Assembly (NCBI GenBank): GCA_002794775.1
Contig: NBAY01000011.1
Span: 372,001 to 436,000, forward strand
Direction: 5' to 3'
DNA length: 64,000 nt
Source of the DNA: Porodaedalea pini
Taxonomy: Eukaryota > Basidiomycota > Agaricomycetes > Hymenochaetales > Hymenochaetaceae
Of the stretch, positions 39,092 through 51,045 are shown in pieces; the first letter of the stretch is position 1, and every line of letters begins with the position of its first letter. The position numbers and the translations under genes were made by a program. Under the pieces are notes generated by a model, which did no database searches, was not told the origin of the DNA, and was given only the letters and a program-made list of their open reading frames with translations.

Positions 39092-40866
39092 ATGAAAAGA
39101 TCCTCGCGATATTTTTCTTTCGCCGTTATCTCTTTCTTCCTGTTGACATATCTCTTCGTTCGCAACGAACGCGACGGTCGCGAACTAGTCAACCCTTCGA
39201 CGAGCCTGCATACGAACAGACCCGGACCGCCAAAGATCACTGTCATCGCGGTTTGGTCTATTCTAGGCCCTAGTCCAAACTATCTCCCATACTTTTTCCA
39301 GTCCGTCGAAGCGAACGAACACGTTGACCTATTGTTCGTGCAGCTGGACAAACTAGGCTTAGGATGCTCTTCGTATTCTAGCGCTGCAAATGTCCAGGTA
39401 CGCAAGGTCTTCTTCAGTTTACTTACTTTGACATTCAAACCGCTCTCCAGGAGCTATGCCTGACCGAAGATCAATGTATTCTTTTTCTACGACGATCTGC
39501 GCGTCACGCTAATATGGATGTCGTCAGACTATCGGCTTCACGTAAATTTCCTTTGCAAAAGGTGGAAGTGTTCGAAGGATGAAACGGAAATGGTCTTCGA
39601 GACCATTAAAAGAAATGGGGCAACCGATACGGTGAGCGACGTCCGATGGTAATGTGCTTTCTACACGAACTGATAATGGGACCTCTACAGGTTAACACTT
39701 ACTTTCGACTCTTAAGGGCCGGTATCTTCGCATCTTTCATCGATCCGATTACAACTATATGGGTACGTTGAACCGAAAAGTTTTGGATGTCGAGTACTTG
39801 AAAAAATTGTTAGGGCTGGTGCGATGTTGATGAGTTCTGGGGAAAGTAAGCTCTGTCTTTTGCCAATCGAGATTCAAACCTGAATTTGTTCAACATCAGC
39901 TTTACGCGTACATTTCCTTGGGACGTCGCTCATGATTTCGATGTTCTTGCTTCGTCTTCGCAACCCGAGTTTGCCAATCATCGAATGCTGTACACCAGGT
40001 TGGCAATTCTTTTCACTCGTTTCTCTCACCTTGTGGACTGTATTCTCATCATCGCTGACACCAGATTGCATCCTTTAGAGGCCACATGGCATTTTTCCGC
40101 AACTCACCTGAAGTTCTTGACAAACTCCATTCATTCCCTAAGTTTTCTTCTCTCTCGTCATACTTATCGTTACCGGGAACACTGTGCGACGCCGAGGAGT
40201 CCGAATATAGTCATTATATATTTTCTCAGGAGTCGTCTTTCACCTTCCTCGTATTCGAAGGAATGCTGAATAGCTATGACACCGCCCTCTTGTCTACCCG
40301 AGGTGTCTTCTATATCCCTATGCAGAAGAATGACCTGGAGGATCCTAATCGGAGGGAGCGGCTCGCTGCGCTCGTTCAGCCAGCGAATAAAGCTCCAATA
40401 CGACCAACTTTCTCGAATGAAGGCTTCGAAGAGGAGGCGCATGTGTTCAGAGACGGGCAGCTCTATCCAGGCGATGTTTGGTTTGACAGAAAGCATGTCA
40501 CATTCATCGAGACGGGGTGGCTAGAACCCGAAAAGCGGGAGCAGAAGGCATATTTCATGCGCCGTGAGCCATACGGGCCAATCAGGCAAAGGTTGGAACC
40601 GCGCGAGCGCTATTTGACTCGTGATGGGGAGCTCGTTGTGGATGAGTGCTTGTACAAGCACTGGCAGACAGAGAAGCATCAACGTAGGTTTTATTGTGGC
40701 TACTGAGACCGAAGGCTCATTTTTTTTTTCTCCTATTCTTGTATCAGCCTGGTTCCGAAGGATACCTAGTGTCTTAGGTCCCGGAAAGATTTTCGTCCAA
40801 CACAATAATGCACAAGCTGACATTTGGAACGAGTTTGGGGATGTTGTTTACTCCACGGATCTTTGA
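39092..40866 (+). CDS. Type II membrane glycosyltransferase-like protein (DUF6625-like)
   Basis: Exons 39092-39397, 39470-39631, 39691-39762, 39814-39845, 39900-39998, 40079-40683, 40748-40866 give 464 aa with all phases consistent. MKRSSRYFSFAVISFFLLTY is a basic cap plus signal anchor, so the protein is probably Golgi type II. The fold region runs ITVIAVWSILGPSPNYLPYF, VFFYDDLRV, YFRLLRAGIF, then TIWGWCDVDEFWG, a DxD-type motif used by nucleotide-sugar transferases. FPWDVAHDFDVLASS and GHMAFFRNSPEVLDKL follow. The late part (RREPYGPIRQRLEPRERYL, GKIFVQHNNAQADIW) is unassigned. The DUF6625 link is from pattern memory. The exon 1/2 junction uses the AG at 39468-39469; the nearer AG at 39450 would introduce a stop. 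Confidence 0.72.
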
Positions 40867-43800
40867 CTGAACTATTATTTTGGGCGCATATACCAAGCTA
40901 GCTATTTGAAACAGTTTACGAAAATTTGGATGGACAACTTGAAGTCTCGGGTTCGGTGCCAGTCCGTTATACATCTGCAATTGATTGCACATCTGTCTGG
41001 GGCTTTCAGCGAGTCAATCATGGAAATTTAGGCTTATGTTCCGTAACTTCAACCATCGGTCCATCGCCGGTGTCTCAACCAGTCGCTCAAGGACGTCGTC
41101 AACGCCCGGAGTAGACGGGTGTGTCCTTATCATACGTGCATACTTCTCGCGTCACCTGCTGTTGGGATCTCGTCAAAATCGTATCCAACGCTATGGCATA
41201 GCCAACGTGAGACATCGTCAGTTAATGACGTTTGGGCGACTCAAGGTCTGCGGGCGTGGCACGTCTCATGAATATTAACGGCAAGCCGCACATTCTTGAT
41301 TTCACCCCGCTATTCAGGCTATAGATCCGCGCCGACGACGTACGCAGCCAGGCCCGGGGCCAGGTCACGCTTGTATCATTATGTCATGGTTCGGCTCTTG
41401 ATGACATCGTATAGTAATTAAGGTTTGTTTTCTTCACCTTTATGACCCCGCATGAATTATCGGTCCCCAACCGGTCCAACGAGGAAGAGACAAACGCGGA
41501 CAATGACCGAAACACTTACCTTCACAGTGGCTTTCATTTCGAGCCGAATATCACGAGTCGCCGCCCCCTCTGCCGCAACTCAGGCCATTGAGAATCAAAT
41601 GCCTCAGGTTTCTACGCATTTGTGCAAACAAATGGAAAGCATTTTGGTGCATACCGGCTAAAGGAATTTTGCGACTGTCTTCCTTAGGCCAGACTCTGCG
41701 TGGTTACTGCAAAAGGAGACATCCTTCTGACGAACGTGAGTTGACGCCCGCTTATACCTTTTGACTTATACACAATGACTGTCAAAAACATGTTTACAGC
41801 AAACACAGAAAGTCTAACCTAATTTATAGAATGGAATCGTCCGTCTGTCGGCATGCGTTGGTATACACGTCAGTACTACGTTAAGAGGGTGCTGGTAGCG
41901 GGTATGCCTTCAAGTTTCGAATGCTCGTGCAGATTTATCTCACCCCAACCACTGCGGCCAATAAACCTTGTATCTGGTATGGATGAGTGCCATGGATCTC
42001 AGAATTTGAGTTCAGATGAGGTCTTCAGAGTTTAGCTACGCAAGAATCAGAATGATTTCGGGAAGAGGGTCAGCATGCTTGGTAAATGCGACATTATTGT
42101 GACTTTATCTCCTCAGGCTACATGTCACTCCGGATTGAATCTGTCCTTGACAGACTCGCACAAAATTATGTCAAGTATTCAAGGCTCTCTCAGGCTTTGG
42201 GACCGCAATGAACCGAACAGATCTAGAGGCATGCTTCCGACTTCATCAAGACATGTCTCCTGTTTCTTATTTCAGCCACGTCTCGTGGGATGTATTCGAA
42301 TTCCTTTATCTACCTTGAACACAATGGAGACCGGGGTCTTTACTCGGTAAGGAACTCTTCAGACACTTGCAGCTCTTTTAGACTACGGCCCGAGAGTACG
42401 AGTTATTCTTTCGAATAGACACTTATCCAAGAACGACTTCGGCAACGCGCGCACGTTGTCGACTCTCATTGGCCTCACCAAGTTCTCTGTGCCTTCTTGT
42501 GATAGATACTCGAACCTTCGACGTGTCTCTGGCTTGGAATATTAATGGACCCGATAACGCGCGGGGCCAATGTTTTGCCCCCGAGGCAATACCGTCCACT
42601 AAGACTAGTACTGTTGAACTTCACGCGCAGCCCACTGTGATGTATTCGACCTATGTATGCATCGAACGCAGCCGGTGCTCAAGAGACCACACATAATATC
42701 AGGCGCCAAGGTAGAAGAATCAAGATACAAGTTCTGTGAATAGGCCGCTCCACCTCGCCGCTTCTGAGTCTCACATTTATACAAGCCAATGGCACTATGT
42801 TCTATCTCATCGCCTTCCTTCCAGAACCTGATTGCTTGAAAACGGCTTCCGACTATCCGTCGGCGCTTGCGGAGTGAGAAGTTCGAAGCTCGCTCCCGGA
42901 AAGAAGAGGTATTTAAGCGAAACTGAGTACTACTACTAGTACTGAGTCATCATAGCGATGACTGTGCGATGTGCGTGAATGAATGAGGAATGATTCCGAC
43001 TTGTAGCAAAAGGCTCTCATCGGAGTGAGCGGGGTGCTCCTATTCCATATATGCTTTGCTATGCATCCTGTGCATGTGTTACTGCTATGTAGCTGTGGAT
43101 ATGCTTTCGCCCTTGACTGCGAGAACTCTTGCTGAGTTTACTGGATCACTGGAGCCCATGTTTACACCGGTGACTGTCTTCTGTTCTGAGTCTTCTTGGG
43201 TATCTATCTGTTCCTGCGTTCCCGGAACCAGTACTAATCTGCCGAAAGGAAGACAGGCCTAGGCCAGTGTTCTTCTCAGCTATCTCTGTTTTGCGGCCTA
43301 CTCATGGATTGCCATCACTAAAATTATCTTCTCATATTGAACTCAGATTAAGGGAAAGTCGACTTCTAGTGGAGGCTCTGATATCTGTTATAAAGACGAT
43401 CAGTCCCGTGTTCTCCTGTGTCCCTTGTACAGACTGACAAGATCATGCGCAACCCAGGAGCTTATGCATCTTTTGCCTGCTTTGTCTTATTGTAGACACA
43501 TAGACTCTAGATTAATTAATATTGTAAAATTCAGCCCAGAACGCGAATTAAACTTCGTACCCCACACCTGCCGTTGTCGATCCGGATCGATACAGAGTCC
43601 CATCCACCGTTTCCGAAGCCGTCTCGGCGCGGAATTGAATCTCCAGCCCGTACGTACGCGTGTGTGTGTCCGTGTCGTTCCGATCCCGATGGTTATATTA
43701 TTATTAATTCCGGATTCCAGTACAGTAATTCCTGCTGAGAACGCTGGGCCGACGCCGTTTGCAAATTACACGTACTTACTTGGCGGGATTTCGGTTCGGG

Positions 43801-46116
43801 TCCGGAGTTAACGAAGGGGGCCCTATGGTCGTAGTAATATTGAGAAGGCACATGCATATGGCCTATAGCTAGTAAGCTCTGTGATTGCCCTCGTGTCCAC
43901 GCGCGCAGGACTATGGAATACGCGAATCTAGGCTAAGCTGTTGCTGATTTGTTTTCTCAATCAACTTCATAGGGACCATACAACCTCGTAAGTACTACAC
44001 TCCTGTACAATATTATCTGCTACGACTAGTGATTTTATTTCGATCTTCCTTGCCCCTGCACGCAATACAATTGAATTGCGATCAAAGCAATCGTAGTCTG
44101 TGATGCTTGATTTGAACGATCAAAATTCGTTCATGCTATCGCTGCTTAGGATCCCCATTTGGAACGCAAGGGGCACACCTGGGGAGAATATCGCAAGCTG
44201 GATAATCGCACGGAACCCGAAGTTTCGAGGTCCGAGCGCGCATATAATGAAGGGAAATCCGAAGAGCTCCGGAGTCTCTAGAATGGTCAGTGCGCAGAGC
44301 GATATAGTTTTATGCATTGATGCCTGTAAACTTCAAGTATAGGTAGGACTAGAGCTTGGCTAGTCTCCTGAAGCGTCCCCTGTGTTTTGCGCAGCTTTGC
44401 CGCAGTACGAGTATCATATGCATATACTCGGAAAAACAAGGGTACATGTATAAGGAATTCAGTTCTACAGGTGCGAAAAGAGATAGCAGAAAGACAGGAC
44501 TGCAGTCAGACGACCACCACAATCGATTATCAGCGCAAAGTGCTCAAAGTGCAGCTTTATCCGCGAACCCGTTGTTGTTTCCTTCGCGAATTTGCACTGA
44601 TAAGCTGGCGAGTGGAGTGTGACCCGAGAGCAATTGGATAGATATGAAGACGAGGACGTTTCGCGCGGGAGCCAAATCAATGATGACTGAATAGCTCGTT
44701 CGTTGCGGGAATTCCGGAGACGGATAGGAAAACTAAAATGACGCATCGACGAGTGCGCGAAGCCGTAGAGTGTGGAGCGAAAATAATAATTGAAAGAACA
44801 AGTCAAATCAACGGCGAGCATGGGGTTACGTACGTCACGTGCGCAAGTTTCTGGACCTTGCCCGTCGGAATCGCGACGAGTGGTCGTGTGCACACAGACA
44901 GACGGCGTGACATCATCAATGACGCTGGGGCGGTTTGCCACAGACGCACATTAATTCCAATTCGAGCACGTGCATTCACACCGAACAACTGAAACACAAA
45001 GTCCGGTCCGGATTTAATACGGATACGGACGCACGGTCGATGGCCTGCTTTTTTCTGGCGTACAAATCTCCAGACTCCGGATGCCGCTCGTAGTACTAGT
45101 AGCACGCGCGTATCCTCCGCCGACGCGGAGGATTACAAGCAATACAAGGAACACGAGAGGCCGGCGAAGTAAGAACGATGCAAAACCGGCGTTCGTTGCT
45201 ATTCGATGATTCAAGTTATTATGACGGAGGGCAATAAACCCGCCGATCGCCAGGTCTCCATCGATGCCTCCGCAGTCACTGACGACGGTCGAGGGGCGAC
45301 AGGAGGTATTTTGATTATGTGTATTTGGTCCCTCTGTGCATTCTGGCGTCAGGCGACGTGCAAACAAGAATGTAAGCGACTCTGCACAAAGCACTCGGCT
45401 GTGCAAACTTGCCTGTTTGGGAGTGTGTGTTAAGGTTTGCATGCGTGAAGAAACGCAAAATGCAAAACGGGTATACCCGAAGTGCTGACGTTAGCAGTCT
45501 GCTGGGACCCAGTGAACCGCACCGCATTGCATTAACATTAATATTGTGATTTGTGGCGAGACGGACAAATGGGGAAAATAAAAGATGAAGGAGAGATGCA
45601 GAGATAAAGAAAATGGGTCGAAAAATACATACTTAGAAAAGACGAGTGAAGAAAGACTTACATATAGAGTCTCGACCACTAGGTAAACTGTTCACACGGA
45701 AGGCGGAAGCGGATTAATATTGTTTGGTTGTCACGCGCAGATCTGCATTTGTATGCTTCTGGCCCCCCGGGACCCATATTCATGCACCGGCATGTCCGGC
45801 TAACCGCAAGCCAGTCGGGGAAGTGAAAACGGGGGACCGCTTAAATAATAAAGGGCAAAATTACTTATGCAGAGTCTCACCAGCGCCCACCTTTCTCATT
45901 TGCAGCATCCCTCAAGCACAAACGACGATACCCGCCGCGATACCGAACGACGAGCAGCCTATGCCCGCCACCTGAGCGCATTGACGCCGACCAAGTGAAG
46001 AACGCCGAAAGCACGAGCCGGTCACGACCCGTCCAGCAGCGTGTTGTACCCCAGATTCGAATCGAATCGAAGCAGAACCAGGACTCTCCTTCACGTACAG
46101 ATCACACGAGTTCGCC
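40867..46116. other. 5.2-kb stretch without a supportable gene
   Basis: No open frame here reads like a protein over more than one exon, and I found no intron-linked set of frames, transposase or reverse-transcriptase motif, long terminal repeat pair or tRNA arms. The longest frames (44465-44941 and 45014-45442, both minus) have random composition. The region contains three CTAGTACT/AGTACTAG sites (42605, 42936, 45092), a perfect 8-bp-arm hairpin (45112-45133), a TACGTACGTCACGTGCG patch (about 44829-44845) and several AATATTAA words. It could be a decayed element, a long regulatory region or hold an unannotated non-coding RNA; the sequence alone does not decide. Confidence 0.5.
45112..45133. 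repeat. short perfect inverted repeat (hairpin)
   Basis: ATCCTCCG (45112-45119), six-base loop CCGACG, CGGAGGAT (45126-45133). The GC-rich 8-bp arms match perfectly. It lies 13 bases after an AGTACTAG site in the gene-free region. Function unknown. Confidence 0.5.
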
Positions 46117-47792
46117 ATGTTCACTCGGTCCGAGCTGCACGAAAGACAGCTAGACGCGTTCCCTTCGCGCACTGCTAACTCTTCAACCTCCTCCTCTTCT
46201 CCCTCCTTCATCTCCTCACTGCCTACTACCCCCCGTCGCCCATCACATACCCTCCCCTCCCAAGCACATAACTCTCCATCCTCAGTGGGGCTGCTTACGC
46301 TCTCGTCCTCAAAGGCCTCGCTGTCTCCTGCTCTTTCACGGTATAAAGGCCAGTATCAGCCTCCTTCGCCTGCATTCTCCCTCGACGAGCACCGGAAGTC
46401 AAAGCGTGCACCGCCAAACCGCCGCCTCTTCTTTCCTGTGCGCGCCTCACTCGAACTGCACACCCACCCAGCACGCTCCTCCGCCGCTTACATGTCAGAC
46501 GAAGCCTCACGTCCGGGTTCGCCAGTGCGTCGCTCGCGCGCAATGTCGCGCGCACGCCCTGAGCTCGGCGCGCGCCCGCCGAGCCGCTGCGAGTCGTTAC
46601 TTAGGGATACCCTCCGGCGCGCCGACGAGCAAGAGCGCACAATGTCTCACAGGAACGCATCGAGAAGCCCTGGTAGATGGGCAGGACGGAAAACGAGGCC
46701 TCGGGGCAATTCACTTTTCGAAGCACTCAACCGGGAGGGCTCGGCAGACAGTGATTTCGAGTTCGAGGACAACGTGTTCGTCCAGCCTACGAACGAAAGG
46801 GATGCTTTCAGCTATCTCAACCGTGCGCAGCCTATGGCCATGCGTGGCAGTGGCGCGACGAGCGCGAGCTCTACAGAGGCTGGGTCCCTCCCTTATGGCT
46901 CCCCATCGTCCCCCTCGCCCATGCCGCCGCCATCCATGCTGAGGACACGCACCTCACCTACCGTTCCGCGTGTGAAGGGTCGTACTTACGACGATGAGGC
47001 ACCCCGTCTGCCGCCGAGTCCCCGAACGGAGCAGCGTCGCTCATTACCTCATACGGTATCTCAATCTCATGCGTCGATCGCTGCATCAAACGACTCCTCG
47101 CCAAAGCAGCGACTGAATACACTCAGTCCTCACGAGTCAGTTCTCCGCGCGAAATTGGAGTATGTTCTGCAGAAAGCTGGCCCACCCTGTGTCGATGAGT
47201 CAGCTGTATCGTCCCAGCTTGTGGGACGCGTGCGGCGAAATCACCAGTGCGCGTTTTCTCATGGCGTCACTGTCATCACATCACCGAAACACCGTGATGA
47301 CCCCTTTTCAACCTCGCCCTCTCCACAGGTGAGTATTTTGTGCGGCTATATTTACAGGAATATAAATAGTAATGATGTGCTCAATTTATCCAGTCGCTTG
47401 CACCGAGTTCGTTGTCGAATTCAGTGACGGATTTGGCCAGAGTGCATTCAAGGACCTCTCAGAGGCGGGATTCTTTCGCGTGCAGAACCTCTTCTTCATC
47501 ACCCCCTGAACCGATAACACCTCCGCCGACTCCACCTTTCAATGCGCGCACAGCATCCGAGGTCTGCAAGAGGATGGATGGCTATGTCTCCTTTGCAAGC
47601 GTGGAAGGTCTAGGCGAGCCGCCTGGGATAGACATTGACGGCGAGGATAGCGAAGAGGGCTTGCGGCGGTGGGGCCGGTTTTTCCGCATGTTCCCGTTCG
47701 TTAGTGGCGTGCGTGGCTCGTCAGAGCACGAAGCAGGGCAGCAGCGCGTCGTGAGCCGATACCGTTCAGACTCAGCCACGTCGATGAACTAG
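46117..47792 (+). CDS. Ser/Pro/Arg-rich low-complexity protein, unknown function
   Basis: Exons 46117-47328 and 47394-47792 give 536 aa; both phases and the GTGAGT donor are clean. Not recognised. The N-terminus (MFTRSELHERQLDAFPSRTA) leads into long Ser/Pro stretches with many basic SP/TP sites (TPRRPSHTLPS, SPGRWAGRKTRPR, RPGSPVRRSRAMSRAR). One segment looks structured, SVLRAKLEYVLQKAGPP, and the end has EGLRRWGRFFRMFPFVSG. The composition suggests a disordered, phosphorylation-prone regulatory protein. Codon use and the intron argue that it is real. No domain supports a function. Confidence 0.75.
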
Positions 47793-49407
47793 TACACCTG
47801 GCGTGGCACACGCCTCTCCACGCTGAACTTAAATGCAACCTCCCATGTCCGTTCTGACCGCCGGACTATCCCCGTTGTATGATAAATTCCTCTCTCCGGG
47901 TGATTTGGACTACTCTTGGCTTGCTCAGGATCCTCGCACCCTCCGACCTGTTTCGTCACTATCAATTATTGTCAATCTCTCTATCGACGTGCTGTGCCTA
48001 TGCCATGTTATGCGCTGGTCTGGCCAGTTCCCTACTCGCGTCTTGTAACCGTCACATTTTCATCACCGGTACCGCAGTACCTATGTATTCTCGACATTGT
48101 GATGTACTATTATTTGCCCCATCACCGCATCGCATCTCGTCATTGCATCTTGTTTATCCAGCATAATCACCATCAGTATCATCGCAGGTCGCCCCCATAT
48201 CATCCACATCGCCCACTCTTTACATATCATACACAGCTAGCTCGCCGAGCATCTTATTTCCGAGTTCATCCGTCATCATTCATTGTACAAAGTCCGCCAC
48301 ATCCCCTCCAGTTACAGGCGCTTTCGTCCCCGGCAGGACAATACTACAATCACAAGGCTCCCCAGAACATGTGCTGCTGTTGCTGCACACACTCGTTTGT
48401 CACCCGGCTGTTGATGTCGTCGCCCCCGTGTAGCGAGGCTGAAAAATTTTCCGGTGATGACGGCAACTTTGGTCCCATCAGTTCGTTGATACTCGGACGC
48501 GGACGGAGGTTTCAACTCATCACCGTTGAGAGTTTTCGCTGCCTTTCGCGTGCGGCAAGACTCCGGTCTCTCGCGGTAGACGAGCAGCATCTTTCGTCAC
48601 CTTTTATTTCCATACGACTTACGATTTCCAACGCGGCTTCCCGAACGGTCCCGTCGATGCCCCCCAGATTTCGTTTCATATATCGGAAACAGGCTTTACG
48701 AACATCTTGGTTTTTTTTATGCATTGCTCCTCATCTTTTTGGTTTTCGATGTTTCCTGATATGCCCCTTACGCCACCCCTTATACTTCTCATACAAGAAG
48801 ACGACACGCCTTTTTTTCGTGATAGAAATACATCGGATTACTCTTTTTTTGGATAACCTCCTTTTGTTTCTTCGTTTCTTTCTTAGCTTGCACTGGGATT
48901 GTGGTAGGAATGAAACGTATGAACGAGTATTGACGGAATTGAACGAAATACATGCATTTTACACGATTTTCATGAGACGAGCCCTGTAGTGGACCTCCAC
49001 GTCGGATGGTGCCCACGACGTGTGCCGGCTACTGCAACCTGTGCGCTGCCTTCCTCCCACAGCTACCAGTATGAAAGAAGTGTGAGAGCAATTCGATGAG
49101 CGCTTGAACAGTGCCTGCAACGATGGAAAAAGGCTGGGAGCGCATCTGTCCTTTGGTCCAATCATGAAGAGCGGTTCTCAATCCAGGTCTCATGCATCGA
49201 CATCTATGGACTGAAACGCATACATGCATATTTGGGCAGCGCTAGAGAAAAGATGATAAAGACTAGGATGGGTTTTGCTAGTACTGGAATTTTCCAACTA
49301 TACGACTTTTTCGGCCTCCGAGTCTGTCATCGCGACAAAGTGTCGATCCCTCATCGTCGGCTCTTCTTCACTGACCACCAGTAAAATTTCTTTACCGTCA
49401 ACAGAAA
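47793..49407. other. 1.6-kb pyrimidine-rich intergenic region
   Basis: Between two tandem plus-strand genes. The plus strand is C/T-rich, especially 48140-48300 and 48700-48890. A frame from 47916 to 48989 stays open for 357 codons but begins without ATG and encodes an aromatic, Ser/Pro/Arg-rich string unlike a folded protein. A CTAGTACT site is at 49278-49285, about 120 bp before the HEM2 start. No RNA gene seen. Confidence 0.45.
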
Positions 49408-50695
<1,288 letters not shown>

Positions 50696-51045
50696 AATTA
50701 AGGAAGGATTCAACTTGGATTGTAATTTCGGTATATGGAAGTCATGTAAAACTATTATTCGGAGAATGTCAAATCGTATACTTTCTTGCTCTTCATCGCT
50801 GCATGCCCGTCCTATAAAGCAAGTGGTCCATTACTTTTAAGTTTTCAGGAATCAGTCTGACCGAACTCTTGTCCGTCCCGAAGTTAATTTCAAAGTTGAA
50901 TTAGGCTAATGCCATCACGTGATCAGGACGCGGTTCGTTTTGCGACGCGCGAGCCGACGCGACTAGTTTGAACTTTGTAGCTCTCCACTGCATGCTTCTC
51001 CACGCAAGTCTGTGAGGACCACGAAGCCCACGAACTCGGCCCGAA
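50696..51045. promoter_or_regulatory. intergenic region, promoter of the chitin synthase gene
   Basis: About 350 bp between HEM2 and the chitin synthase start. It contains the palindrome ATCACGTGAT (50914-50923) and no coding frame. Confidence 0.45.
50914..50923. promoter_or_regulatory. ATCACGTGAT palindromic E-box upstream of chitin synthase
   Basis: A perfect 10-bp palindrome containing CACGTG, 123 bp before the ATG at 51046. This is the extended core bound by Cbf1-type bHLH factors in fungi (RTCACRTG). A related CACGTGATC is in the VPS15/LAMTOR1 promoter. Use in vivo is inference. Confidence 0.45.

Noticed and set aside
39398..39620. Possible pseudogene status of the glycosyltransferase-like gene from stops after exon 1
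   Set aside because: Using the acceptor at 39468-39469 restores a frame without stops through INVFFYDDLRV and all later exons stay in phase.
43786..43810. GGTTCGGGTCC as a tRNA B box
   Set aside because: No matching acceptor stem, A box or anticodon arm can be drawn around it.
44465..45442. Two minus-strand ORFs of 158 and 142 codons in the gene-free region
   Set aside because: One contains a hydrophobic run, but both are Cys/Ser/Arg-rich mixtures without conserved blocks and do not splice to further coding sequence.
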